Assembly (NCBI GenBank): GCA_937874515.1
Contig: CALNBV010000256.1
Coordinates: 1 to 61,198, forward strand
Source: an uncultured Paenibacillaceae bacterium
GTDB lineage: Bacteria > Bacillota > Bacilli > Aneurinibacillales > Aneurinibacillaceae
Direction: 5' to 3'
DNA: 61,198 bases
Shown: one piece after another, positions 26,547 through 35,778 of the stretch
Layout of the letters: each line of letters starts with the position of its first letter
How positions within the stretch are numbered: position 1 is the stretch's first letter
Notes under the pieces: generated by a model
What the model saw: only the letters and a program-made list of their open reading frames with translations
Database searches by the model: none
What the model was told of the DNA's origin: nothing
Program-made: the position numbers and the translations under genes

Positions 26547-27883
26547 TATGTGCGTCTCCTCCTTATGGCAAGAATTCCAAGCAGTAAGCCTAATCCCCCA
26601 CTAAGGATGATCAAAACGGGGAGATTATGTTTTTCCAAGATAACCACCCGACGATTCACGTAATCGAAAGCGGCCATTTCATTGATCCCATCCCCATCAA
26701 AATCTCCAGCCTGTATATTGTTCAGGGAGACGAAGACTTTCCAGTTACGAAGGAGGCCATTTGGCGAATAGTCATAACTAGCTACATATCGGGTAGGGTT
26801 ACTGGAAAAAAGGCTTTTTTCTAAAGCGATCATTTCCTTTTTATTTGCAGCATGAAGGGAGATATAATTCTCAAAACGGAAATATTGATCCCGGGCAGTC
26901 CATAATACCTTCCAATGATTATCTGTTGTAGGTTTTATAATGGCGGATGGAGTGGAGGAAACCAATAGTTCATCTTTTTGATCATGATCCACGTCACCTT
27001 TTATGTATTCCGTATCAGGAAGGGGGAAGGGATCATCTGGGAAGGTGCCCTTTTTTTGATGCTGTTCTGAAAGGTTTTTCATCGTAAGGTACATGGCATA
27101 AAAAGGAGAATCGCCAAAATTCATTAAATGATTGGTCAATTGTTCATGCTGGGTAAGTGGGGTTAGTTCTAATTCCTCGTTTAATACATAATAAGGAAAT
27201 CCAACATAATCAATAGGATAATCATTAATAATGGATTTTTTATCAAGTTGGTTTTCTGGAATCCTTACTATAGATTTTCCATCCCATGTAAAAGCGAAGA
27301 TGTGCAATTGTTCTTTTTTTAATATTGGCTTCTCTTTCAGTTCTTTTACTGCATCAGTATTGCCTAAAGTGATTACTTCAGGTTTTCCATCCTTGTTTAT
27401 TTCTTTAAGGAGGATGGGAAAAAATTCCGTTGTAGAGCCAGTATAAAGCTTATCTGAAACCCACTTAATCGAGAATTGAGTGAGCAGTGGTAATTCACTT
27501 CTAATAAACAGGGTATTTAGCAAAAGACTAAGAAGCAAAAGACTTGCAACTGCTGTGTAGGATAGTTTGCCGTAGAAGCGGGCAATTAGAAAACTAAGGA
27601 TAAATACAAATCCATAGAAAAGAAAGGTTTTCCAATAGGATTCGATTTTTTCCATTCCCGCGAAAGACTTAATTAACAAAAGAAAAAGCAAAGTAAAAAC
27701 AAGCAAAGGTTTTCTTTCGTCAGGTTTTAAAAGAAATAGGATGATTCCAAGTAATAAAATCAGCCCCCAAAAACCAAGGTAAGAGTATTCGAGAAGGGAA
27801 GGGATAAAAATTAAATGATATAAAAAATAGATAAAAAAGCTGTAAGGAACCCAAAACAGGAAAGACGTAATGGTTTTCTTCAT
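26546..27883 (-). CDS. multi-span membrane protein with FG-GAP/EF-hand-like motifs
   Basis: 445 residues. About residues 1-130 contain several hydrophobic helices, a large extracellular part follows, and a single helix with RRRR tail lies at the C-terminus. The soluble part has three Asp-rich loops (INKDGKPE about residue 165, DVDHDQKDE about 297, DFDGDGINE about 394) resembling the calcium-binding loops of FG-GAP/VCBS repeats. No function is known. AAAGGAG lies before the ATG. It is between the O-antigen-ligase-type gene and the lipoprotein, so a role at the surface glycan is inferred. Confidence 0.75.
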   Translation of the reverse strand: MKKTITSFLFWVPYSFFIYFLYHLIFIPSLLEYSYLGFWGLILLLGIILFLLKPDERKPLLVFTLLFLLLIKSFAGMEKIESYWKTFLFYGFVFILSFLIARFYGKLSYTAVASLLLLSLLLNTLFIRSELPLLTQFSIKWVSDKLYTGSTTEFFPILLKEINKDGKPEVITLGNTDAVKELKEKPILKKEQLHIFAFTWDGKSIVRIPENQLDKKSIINDYPIDYVGFPYYVLNEELELTPLTQHEQLTNHLMNFGDSPFYAMYLTMKNLSEQHQKKGTFPDDPFPLPDTEYIKGDVDHDQKDELLVSSTPSAIIKPTTDNHWKVLWTARDQYFRFENYISLHAANKKEMIALEKSLFSSNPTRYVASYDYSPNGLLRNWKVFVSLNNIQAGDFDGDGINEMAAFDYVNRRVVILEKHNLPVLIILSGGLGLLLGILAIRRRRT

Positions 27884-27887
27884 GGCT

Positions 27888-29111
27888 CTAAGATACTCCT
27901 TTGATTATTTCCTCATTTTTTCTCTCCCCTAAAAAGGGATAGGATAAAGCAATTCCCCCTAAAAACCAGAAAAAAGTGGTCATAAATGGGACTTCAAAAA
28001 TGTTTTCCACAGCATTATGGAGAATGACATTTAATAATCCTGTAAAGATGCCGCCAATTAAGAGCAGTTGGTAAGGTTTCTTTATTCGTTTTAAATAGAG
28101 ATAAATATTTCTCATTAGCACATAGAGCAACCAAAAAAAGATGCCCAGTCCCACAATGCCCATTTCACCCAGGGTTTTAAAATAATAACTATCAACATAA
28201 ATGGTCTGCAAATTTCTTTTGGCAACGGCTCCCCCGTAATGGCCTAATCCGCTTCCGAAAAAGGGGTCATTTCTCATTCGGTCATAGGCACTGATCCAAC
28301 GGGCAACCCTGCCATCTTTTAAACTACTTTCCATATAACTTTTGGAAAAAAGATGAGAGACACGTTGATTGACAGATGGGACGAAGATAAGAGACAAAAT
28401 GGCAATCCCTAATCCAAGGAACAATACCTTACGATTGTACAGTGAACCTATAATGGCAAAAGAGGCTACTAATGCAATCCATGCTCCACGGGATAGGGTT
28501 AAGTATAATGCCCCTAGCATGGTGAGAAAAAAGAATAGCAAAAGTAACTTTTTAGGCAAGCTTTTTTCGAGAAAAATAAAGGTAAGGGTAATGGGAATCA
28601 TAAGAATCATGTATGCACCTAATACATTTGGGCTTTGGACAATGGAAAAAGCACGAAAGGTAATTCCTTCACTGGCATCAATCCAACTTTGTGGGGTTTG
28701 TACACCGGCAAATTTTTGCATGATGCCATAAAGTCCAATCATGAAGGCTAAAACAATCATAAAATAAAGGTATTTTTGTACTTCTTCCTTTTGGGAGAGA
28801 AGATAATAGCCAATAAAAAATGCCAGGATGTACTGGTACACAGCACGAAATCCTTCAATGGTAATGCCCCATTGTTCCATATCTATTGTTAAGTAGGCTA
28901 ATCCTACAATGAAAAAGGCCAGCATGGGCTTACTGATGACTGGAAAGGGGCGAGGAGCAGGGTTCCTCTTAAATAAAATAAACATGAATAAAAGGAGGAT
29001 GAGGAGCTCATCCCATATGGATGATAGAAAGGGAATAGGCAGAACTGTACGAAATAAAAAATCAATCAGTGGGTAGCTTAGAAATAAATAAAGCAAGGGA
29101 GCCTGAGGCAT
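27888..29111 (-). CDS. O-antigen ligase/polymerase (Wzy/WaaL-type) membrane protein
   Basis: A 407-residue protein with about ten to twelve hydrophobic helices. The large extracellular loop typical of Wzy_C proteins contains RGAWIALVASF upstream and DRMRNDPFFGSGLGHYGG, matching the R-x3-F...GxGxG-Y-H-like pattern of O-antigen ligases. Such proteins polymerise lipid-linked glycans or transfer them on the outer face of the membrane. AAGGAGGAT precedes the ATG. First gene of the minus-strand operon, divergent from the flippase gene over a 109-base spacer. Confidence 0.85.
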   Translation of the reverse strand: MPQAPLLYLFLSYPLIDFLFRTVLPIPFLSSIWDELLILLLFMFILFKRNPAPRPFPVISKPMLAFFIVGLAYLTIDMEQWGITIEGFRAVYQYILAFFIGYYLLSQKEEVQKYLYFMIVLAFMIGLYGIMQKFAGVQTPQSWIDASEGITFRAFSIVQSPNVLGAYMILMIPITLTFIFLEKSLPKKLLLLFFFLTMLGALYLTLSRGAWIALVASFAIIGSLYNRKVLFLGLGIAILSLIFVPSVNQRVSHLFSKSYMESSLKDGRVARWISAYDRMRNDPFFGSGLGHYGGAVAKRNLQTIYVDSYYFKTLGEMGIVGLGIFFWLLYVLMRNIYLYLKRIKKPYQLLLIGGIFTGLLNVILHNAVENIFEVPFMTTFFWFLGGIALSYPFLGERKNEEIIKGVS

Positions 29112-29220
29112 ACCGGGATCCTCCTTATGAATAAATAGAACCGATTGAACCAGAGGGACGAATAGGATAAGATGTTTATTACAGTGTATATTTCAAAGGA
29201 AAGCATTAAAGGAGCAGTTC

Positions 29221-30771
29221 ATGTCTGGTTCAATATTAAAATACGCATTTATTATTGTTGCAGTAACCTTAATAGGAAGAGTACTGGGTTTTATCAGAAA
29301 TATATTTATGTCAGACCAGTTTGGTTTAGGGGTAGAATCTGCAGCCTATTTTGCAGCTTTTACTATTCCTTTAGCCCTATCTCTTGTCATTCCAGGTGCT
29401 ATTAATTCAATAGTAATCCCAACCATGAAAGGGCTATTTATTAAGAATAAGGAACAGGATGCCATTCTCCTTTATCATAAAATGTTTACAGTGATATCCT
29501 TATTTTTTATCTTTTTAAGCATTCTGGCAGTTATTTTTGCAGATTCCATTATTACCATCCTAGTCCCTGACTTTACAGGATATACCCATGAATTGACCGT
29601 AGAATTATTTAAAGTGATGATTCCCTCTTCTTTATTTATAGGTTTAATGGGTTTGTTTTCTAGCATGCTAAATGTACATAATGAATTTTTTGTTTCATCA
29701 TTTGGGAGTGTTATAAACAGCCTTATCATTATTGCCTCATTTTTCATTTTTGTACCCTATATGGGCATACACGGATTGGCCCTTGGCACTTTATTGGGAT
29801 TTATAGGATTTGCTTTTATTATGGTTCCGTCTTTATATCGGAAAAAGTATACCTTTCGCTTTAACCTTGCATTAAAGGACCCCTTAATAAAATCTATGGG
29901 GGAAAGGTTGGTTCCAATTATGATTGGCTCGACCATTTCCCAATTAACGATGTTTTTAGAACGATTTTTTGTTTCACAGGTGGGTGAGGCCAAGTTATCA
30001 GCTTTAGTCTATGCCAATCAAATCATGCAGCTGCCTATGGCCATTTTTGTAGGAGCCTTTACTTTACCTTTGTTTCCTCTCTTATCTGAGTATGTAAAAA
30101 GCAATGAGTTAAAGAAAATGAGGGAAGTATTAGAAAAGGGTTTGTTATATTTAATTATTTTTTTATTGCCTGTCACCCTGGGTTTGATTATGTTATCTGT
30201 GGAGACCTGTGCATTAGTGTATGAGAGGGGGAAATTCACCCCTGATGATACGAGGATTACTGCCATTGCTTTAATCTTTTATAGTGTGGGCTTACTGGGG
30301 CTTGCTTGCCGTGATTTAATTACCAGAGCTTTTTATGCACTTGAAGATACGAAAACCCCTGTATCTATTGGGGTTGTGACCATTATTCTTTATATTGTTT
30401 TTGCTATTGTTTTAATGCCTGTGCTGAATCATGGGGGCATTGCACTGGCAGCCTCCCTTGCTGCTTTCAGCAATACCTTCATCCTTGGCTTATTGTTACG
30501 CAGAAAAATGGGCTGGTCTCTTCTTTCATCAACTTTCTATAAAACATTGGGGAAATCCTTTGTTGCAACAGCCATGATGGGTGTTGTCATTTGGTACGGA
30601 AAAGGGATTCTTGAATTTATGCCAAACTGGCTTACTCTTACTGTCCTTGTTGGAGGAGGAGCCGGGATTTATTTTATCCTTTTGATAATCTTAAAAGAAA
30701 AATTAGTATGGGAAATTTTTGACCGCATAAAAGAAAAAGTAGGAGAGAAGAAAGCAGCTACGAAGGAGTAG
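29221..30771 (+). CDS. murJ: MurJ-type lipid II / polysaccharide flippase (MOP superfamily)
   Basis: A 516-residue polytopic protein with about 14 helices, of the MviN/MurJ branch: VTLIGRVLGFIRNIFMSDQF at the N-terminus and a conserved ERFFVSQVGEAKLSALVYANQ-like stretch near residue 240. It would flip undecaprenyl-linked glycans or lipid II. In a glycan cluster it may be dedicated to the secondary cell-wall polymer rather than lipid II. AAAGGAGC precedes the ATG. Its 3' end overlaps the convergent csaB fusion gene by 14 bases within a hairpin terminator. Confidence 0.9.
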   Translation: MSGSILKYAFIIVAVTLIGRVLGFIRNIFMSDQFGLGVESAAYFAAFTIPLALSLVIPGAINSIVIPTMKGLFIKNKEQDAILLYHKMFTVISLFFIFLSILAVIFADSIITILVPDFTGYTHELTVELFKVMIPSSLFIGLMGLFSSMLNVHNEFFVSSFGSVINSLIIIASFFIFVPYMGIHGLALGTLLGFIGFAFIMVPSLYRKKYTFRFNLALKDPLIKSMGERLVPIMIGSTISQLTMFLERFFVSQVGEAKLSALVYANQIMQLPMAIFVGAFTLPLFPLLSEYVKSNELKKMREVLEKGLLYLIIFLLPVTLGLIMLSVETCALVYERGKFTPDDTRITAIALIFYSVGLLGLACRDLITRAFYALEDTKTPVSIGVVTIILYIVFAIVLMPVLNHGGIALAASLAAFSNTFILGLLLRRKMGWSLLSSTFYKTLGKSFVATAMMGVVIWYGKGILEFMPNWLTLTVLVGGGAGIYFILLIILKEKLVWEIFDRIKEKVGEKKAATKE

Positions 30772-30782
30772 CTGCTTTCTTC
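30747..30782. terminator. terminator hairpin inside overlapping convergent coding ends
   Basis: Perfect 15-base arms GAAGAAAGCAGCTAC / GTAGCTGCTTTCTTC. The hairpin covers the last codons of both the flippase gene (stop at 30769-30771) and the csaB fusion gene (stop at 30758-30760). Confidence 0.75.
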
Positions 30783-33007
30783 TTATTGTTTAAATTTTGA
30801 TATAAAGTAAGGGTTTTGTCTGCCATGTTGTTTAAGGTAAAACGTTCTGAGACTAATTCATAGGCTGCTTCAATTAATTTATTGCGAAGCTGGGGGTTTT
30901 CATATAAATACATGATAGAACGGGCAATTTCATCAGGACGATTGGATGGTACCGCTAATCCATTCACCCGATCTATGAGAAAGTCGGAAATTCCGCCAAC
31001 AGGTGTAGAAATGACAGGTACCTTCGCAGCCATTGCCTCAATAACGGATAAACCAAAACCCTCGGAATAGGATGTGCTAACATACACATCCAGGGCTTTT
31101 AAACAACGTGGAACATCCTTGCGGAAGCCAATAAAATGCACATTTTCTTCAATTCCTTTACTTCGTGCAAGTTGCTCAAGGACCTCCCGTTCTGGACCAT
31201 CCCCAACGGCTAACCAATGTAGATTAGGGATTTTTTCAGAAATGATGGCGAGTGCTTCTATTAAATCATTTAGGCCTTTTATTGGCACTAAGCGGGAAAC
31301 CGTGCCCACCACAAAGGCATGTTCAGGCAGTCCAAGGGTTTGGCGGATTTTGGATTGTTCCTCAAGGATATGAAAAGCATCCATATTGATTCCGTGGTGA
31401 ATAAGAGAAATCTTATCTGATTTTATACCTTCATTTAGTAAAATTTGTTTGATGGATTGTGAAATGGCGATATAGTGTTGATTCCATTTTCTTGTGAAAA
31501 ATTCCATCCTTGAAGCAATAAAGTAGTGTAAGGGACTTGGGTAGTCATAACGCAATACACTATGTATTGTTGTTATAATAGGGATCCCCAGGTTATGTGC
31601 TGCCAATCGGCCAAGAAAATTTGCTCGCACGCCGTGGGTATGTATAATGGCAGGATGTTCTTGTTTGAAGATGGTCCGCAATTGTTTAATTGTGCGAATA
31701 TCTGCTTTTCCAAATCGGTCCACAACAAATACAGGAATCTCCCTTTTTTTAAGTTCCTGTGCAAAGGCTTCCTGGTAAAAACAAATAACTTTCGGTTCAG
31801 TTGATTTGGTTTTGATAATGTCTAATAGTTCAAGAATGTGTTGTTCAGCACCTCCAAATTCCCCACCGCCAATCACATGAATAACCTTCATTTTTTTCCG
31901 TGCAGAGGGAGGTGTGAGGAGCTCTAGTGCTAATAAACTGCTTTTTTCTGCTTCTTTTACAAGGAGATTCATTTGCTGCATAATTAATTCCTTTGTCTGA
32001 TCTGGATTTCTTACTATATTTTCTACTTGTTGGGAGAGGGTAGGGTAATCTAGATTGGTGATATGCCCTCCTGTTGTCATTTTTAACCGTTGGACAAAAC
32101 GTTCTATTTTCGGGTCATAAGAGATGCCTACAAAAGGTACATTTAGAGCAGCAGCTAAAATAACTGAATGAAGGCGAATCCCCAAAACGAAATCACAGCA
32201 TGAAATAAAGCTCATAATTTCTAAATAGGTCAGGCGTTCCTTCACAAGGTAATGATGGTGTTTTTCTTCCATAAGATTCATTATATCATCTGAAGGTTTT
32301 AAGTCAGCGGGATTTTGCATGGGAAGGAAAAAAATATCCCACCCTTTACGGATATATTCATCTGCTAAACATGCAATGGATTTCTTGAATTCGTGGTGAT
32401 TCTTCCAGGAACGTACACAAATAACCATAATCGGTCTGGATGAATCTTTGTGATAGGTATGAAGAATTTCTTTCCCTTTTGTTGAGTCAATTTGTGAAGG
32501 GTTAATCATTACAGCAGGGTCTGCTGTGATATGGATGGGGACTTTCTTAACGCCTAAATTCACTAAATCCTCTTTGGATTCTTTATCCCTTACAGTGATA
32601 ACATCTATTTCATTGACGATTAATTGTACGAGTTTCTTACTAATGATTTTGGTAATGGGACCAATCCCCTGAGCATAGAAGATTACAGGCTTTTTTAATA
32701 TCTTGGCAATCATGGCGATGCTAAGATAATAGATGACACTTCTGGGGCTTGTGGCATCTTGCAGTAAACTGCCGCCACCCATAACAAGGAGATCGGATTT
32801 TTTTATTTCCTGTATAATTGTTCCGATTTTCCAGCGATTAAAGGAAGCGATGCCAAATAAACGTTGTGTATCCTCAGGCGTATTAGATAATACAGCCAAT
32901 TCTACGTTAGGTATTTGTTTTTTAAGTGACCCAATTATGCCAAATAGAACGGAATCATCTCCTGCATTATCAAATCCGTAATATCCGGATATCAAGATCC
33001 TTGTCAT
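30758..33007 (-). CDS. csaB: fusion of CsaB polysaccharide pyruvyl transferase and GT4 glycosyltransferase
   Basis: A 749-residue protein. Residues about 1-365 are CsaB (ILISGYYGFDNAGDDSVL, LLVMGGGSLLQD, VLGIRLHSVILAAALNVPF), the enzyme that adds pyruvate ketals to the secondary cell-wall polymer so that SLH-domain S-layer proteins can bind. Residues about 373-745 are a complete GT4 enzyme (VIHVIGGGEFGGAEQHI, HTHGVRANFLGR, VGTVSRLVPIKG, STSYSEGFGLSVIEAMAAK). An internal Met at 373 (ATG at 31891) has no good ribosome site, so one long polypeptide is likely. Normally these are separate proteins. Its presence predicts an SLH-type S-layer. Confidence 0.9.
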   Translation of the reverse strand: MTRILISGYYGFDNAGDDSVLFGIIGSLKKQIPNVELAVLSNTPEDTQRLFGIASFNRWKIGTIIQEIKKSDLLVMGGGSLLQDATSPRSVIYYLSIAMIAKILKKPVIFYAQGIGPITKIISKKLVQLIVNEIDVITVRDKESKEDLVNLGVKKVPIHITADPAVMINPSQIDSTKGKEILHTYHKDSSRPIMVICVRSWKNHHEFKKSIACLADEYIRKGWDIFFLPMQNPADLKPSDDIMNLMEEKHHHYLVKERLTYLEIMSFISCCDFVLGIRLHSVILAAALNVPFVGISYDPKIERFVQRLKMTTGGHITNLDYPTLSQQVENIVRNPDQTKELIMQQMNLLVKEAEKSSLLALELLTPPSARKKMKVIHVIGGGEFGGAEQHILELLDIIKTKSTEPKVICFYQEAFAQELKKREIPVFVVDRFGKADIRTIKQLRTIFKQEHPAIIHTHGVRANFLGRLAAHNLGIPIITTIHSVLRYDYPSPLHYFIASRMEFFTRKWNQHYIAISQSIKQILLNEGIKSDKISLIHHGINMDAFHILEEQSKIRQTLGLPEHAFVVGTVSRLVPIKGLNDLIEALAIISEKIPNLHWLAVGDGPEREVLEQLARSKGIEENVHFIGFRKDVPRCLKALDVYVSTSYSEGFGLSVIEAMAAKVPVISTPVGGISDFLIDRVNGLAVPSNRPDEIARSIMYLYENPQLRNKLIEAAYELVSERFTLNNMADKTLTLYQNLNNKKKAATPS

Positions 33008-33153
33008 AATTAGAAATCCCTCTTTCGACCTGTTTTAAAACATGTACAGTATAGTATAACAGTTCAAATATTATAATGAAAGTAAGGCACTTTGAATCAT
33101 GTTATTGGGTCCTTCTCCATATGTTTTAGTGAACAGGAGAGAGGTGATCCATC

Positions 33154-34854
33154 GTGTCTACATCATCCTTTTTATGGAAGTCCAGTTACTCCCCTAATAC
33201 TCCCCTTCATTTATCCTATCCGTCAATTCCCTTATACGGTTATCTCGAAGAAGCTGCACAAGAATACCCAGACAATACAGCTATTTCTTTTTTTCAAAAT
33301 GGGATGACTTATAAAGAATTAGTAGAGGCATGCAATGGTTTTGCTGAGGGGTTAAAAGAATTAGGGGTTGGTAAAGGGGACAGAATTGCTATAATGTTGC
33401 CTAATATTCCTCAGGCGGTTATTGCTTATTATGGAATTCTTTTTACAGGCGCAATTGTAGTGGAAACCAATCCTTTATATACGGAAAGAGAATTAGAACA
33501 CCAATTAAATGATTCTGGATCAATTGGCATTGTTTGTTTAGATTTGCTTTATCCTAAGGTTAAAAAAATGAAAAAAGTAACTTCACTAAAATGGGGGATT
33601 GTTACAGGAATTCAAGATTATTTACCTTTTCCAAAAAACCATCTATTTTCTTTATCTCTTTATGTACAAAGGAAAGCAGTTAACAAAAAACAGTGGTTAG
33701 AGCAAGGGGATTATTCATTTCGACCATTTTTGGAGAATAGAAAAGGGAAGATTGTAAGAGAAGAAATTGACCCGGAAAAAGATTTAGCATTATTGCAATA
33801 CACAGGAGGAACCACAGGTCTTGCCAAAGGTGTCATGCTTACACATGCCAATCTGGTGGCGAATGTGCAACAATGTAGAGCCTGGTTTTCTGAATCAAAA
33901 AAAGGAGAAGAAAAGTTTCTCTCTATCTTGCCTTTTTTCCACGTTTATGGCATGACTGTTTGTTTGAATTTTCCTGTTTCCATCGCAGCTTGTATGATTC
34001 TTACTCCACGCTTTCAACCGAAACAAGTATTAAAACTAATCCATTCAGAAAAGCCCACTCTTTTCCCCGGTGCACCTACCATGTATATTGCCCTTCTGCA
34101 AATTTCCAAAATTAAGAAGTACGATTTAACATCCATACAGTTTTGTCTTAGTGGTTCAGCGCCTATGCCAGTGGAAATTATTAAGCGTTTTGAAGCCATT
34201 TCAGGATGCCATATTGTGGAGGGGTATGGGCTTACGGAGTGTTCCCCCCTCGCTAACGTGAATCCCCTTTATGGGATTCGCAAAGCGGGTAGTATAGGGA
34301 TTCCTGTCTCAGATACATTAGTGAAAGTTGTTGACATGGAAACAGGAGAAGAAGCGCCAGTAGGGGAATTAGGGGAATTATATATCAAAGGGCCTCAAGT
34401 GATGCAAGGGTATTGGAGAATGGAAGAGGAAACTAAGGCAGTATTTCAGGATGGATGGTTATTAACAGGAGATATTGGGAAAATGGATTTAGAAGGGTAT
34501 TTTTATATTGTTGAACGGAAGAAAGATATAATCATTGCAGGAGGATTTAATATTTATCCCCGTGAAGTAGAAGAGGTATTATACGAACATCCTGCCATAA
34601 AAGAAGCAGCAATTGTCGGAGTTCCTGACCCTTATCGTGGCGAAACAGTGAAGGCATTTATTGTTCTAAAAGATAATATGTCAACTAATGAGCAAGCGCT
34701 CAATGAATTTTGTCGGGAGAGATTGGCTTCCTATAAAGTGCCAAGAAAGTATGAGTTCCGTACAGAATTGCCTAAAACAATCGTAGGAAAGATCCTGAGA
34801 AGGGTTTTAATTGATGAAGAAAAGAGTAGGGAAATAAAGGAAAATAATCAATGA
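33154..34854 (+). CDS. fadD: long-chain acyl-CoA synthetase (LcfA/FadD)
   Basis: A 566-residue AMP-forming ligase that activates fatty acids as acyl-CoA. Motifs are the P-loop YTGGTTGLAKGVMLTHANL, the adenylation motif YGLTECSP, GWLLTGDIG, and the C-terminal catalytic lysine region PKTIVGKILRR. Start GTG at 33154 follows GAGGTGAT. First gene of fadD-ech-etfBA as in the B. subtilis lcfA operon, but the TetR regulator gene fadR, usually second, is absent from this group. Confidence 0.95.
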   Translation: MSTSSFLWKSSYSPNTPLHLSYPSIPLYGYLEEAAQEYPDNTAISFFQNGMTYKELVEACNGFAEGLKELGVGKGDRIAIMLPNIPQAVIAYYGILFTGAIVVETNPLYTERELEHQLNDSGSIGIVCLDLLYPKVKKMKKVTSLKWGIVTGIQDYLPFPKNHLFSLSLYVQRKAVNKKQWLEQGDYSFRPFLENRKGKIVREEIDPEKDLALLQYTGGTTGLAKGVMLTHANLVANVQQCRAWFSESKKGEEKFLSILPFFHVYGMTVCLNFPVSIAACMILTPRFQPKQVLKLIHSEKPTLFPGAPTMYIALLQISKIKKYDLTSIQFCLSGSAPMPVEIIKRFEAISGCHIVEGYGLTECSPLANVNPLYGIRKAGSIGIPVSDTLVKVVDMETGEEAPVGELGELYIKGPQVMQGYWRMEEETKAVFQDGWLLTGDIGKMDLEGYFYIVERKKDIIIAGGFNIYPREVEEVLYEHPAIKEAAIVGVPDPYRGETVKAFIVLKDNMSTNEQALNEFCRERLASYKVPRKYEFRTELPKTIVGKILRRVLIDEEKSREIKENNQ

Positions 34855-34958
34855 AAAAAAATAAAATTTATTTTATTAATAAAACAATTCCAAAAAGCAT
34901 TTTGATTTGTTAGAATACTTTTTAGAGGAGTAAACAAGTGCTAGGAGGGTGAGAGAAA

Positions 34959-35744
34959 ATGGATTTTTCCAATGTGAACCTGCAGATTGAAAATAAAGTC
35001 GCTTATGTAACTATTCAACATCCACCTGCAAATACTTTAAACACAGCAACATTGCATGGCATTAAGGGGGCTATGGATTATGTTGCAAAGGATTCTGAAG
35101 TAAAAGTAGTGGTAGTAACAGGGGCTGGAAAATTCTTTATAGCCGGTGCTGACATTAAGGAATTCACGGAAGCCTTTCAAAACAAAGAAAAAGGGAAAGA
35201 AATGGCTGAATTAGGTCAGAGAATATTTGACCAAATTGAATCAATGGAAAAACCAGTGATTGCTGCTATTAATGGGGCAGCTCTCGGGGGTGGCCTTGAA
35301 CTTGCACTTGCTTGCCATTTGCGTTATGCAACTGAGGAAGCGTTGCTTGGTTTGCCCGAGTTAAAACTAGGATTAATTCCTGGATTTGGCGGAACCCAAC
35401 GCTTAGCCCGGGTAGTGGGTAAAGGGAAAGCTTTGGAGTTAATCTTATCAAGTAAATTTATTAAAGGGACAGAAGCTGAAAAATTGGGATTGGTTAATCA
35501 AGTTTTCCCCCAGGAATCTCTTCTTACCGAAGTAAAAGCCTTCGCAGAATCCCTAGCTAATGAAAAAAGTGCTGTTTCAATGGCTTATGCAATTCAAGCA
35601 GTTACATATGGACTACAAACGAATCAGGAAGAGGGATTGAATAAGGAAGCAGATTTATTTGGCGACCTTTTCTTAACAGAAGATACCAAAGAAGGAATCC
35701 ATGCTTTTATTGAAAAAAGAAATCCAGTTTTTAATGATAAATAA
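34959..35744 (+). CDS. enoyl-CoA hydratase (crotonase family)
   Basis: A 261-residue crotonase. Conserved features are the oxyanion-hole segments FIAGADIKEF and INGAALGGGLELALACHLRYA, and the catalytic Glu region LPELKLGLIPGFGGTQRL. It hydrates trans-2-enoyl-CoA in beta-oxidation (YsiB/FadB position in B. subtilis). AGGAGGGTGAG before the ATG. Other crotonase activities are possible, but the operon context with acyl-CoA ligase and ETF favours beta-oxidation. Confidence 0.93.
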   Translation: MDFSNVNLQIENKVAYVTIQHPPANTLNTATLHGIKGAMDYVAKDSEVKVVVVTGAGKFFIAGADIKEFTEAFQNKEKGKEMAELGQRIFDQIESMEKPVIAAINGAALGGGLELALACHLRYATEEALLGLPELKLGLIPGFGGTQRLARVVGKGKALELILSSKFIKGTEAEKLGLVNQVFPQESLLTEVKAFAESLANEKSAVSMAYAIQAVTYGLQTNQEEGLNKEADLFGDLFLTEDTKEGIHAFIEKRNPVFNDK

Positions 35745-35778
35745 TCACAGTTAATGATGAAAAAAGGGGGAGAAATGG

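Noticed and set aside
33031..33042. Palindrome TGTTTTAAAACA between csaB and fadD, considered as a fatty-acid regulator operator
   Set aside because: It does not match the FadR consensus I know. A 12-base AT palindrome is easily due to chance.
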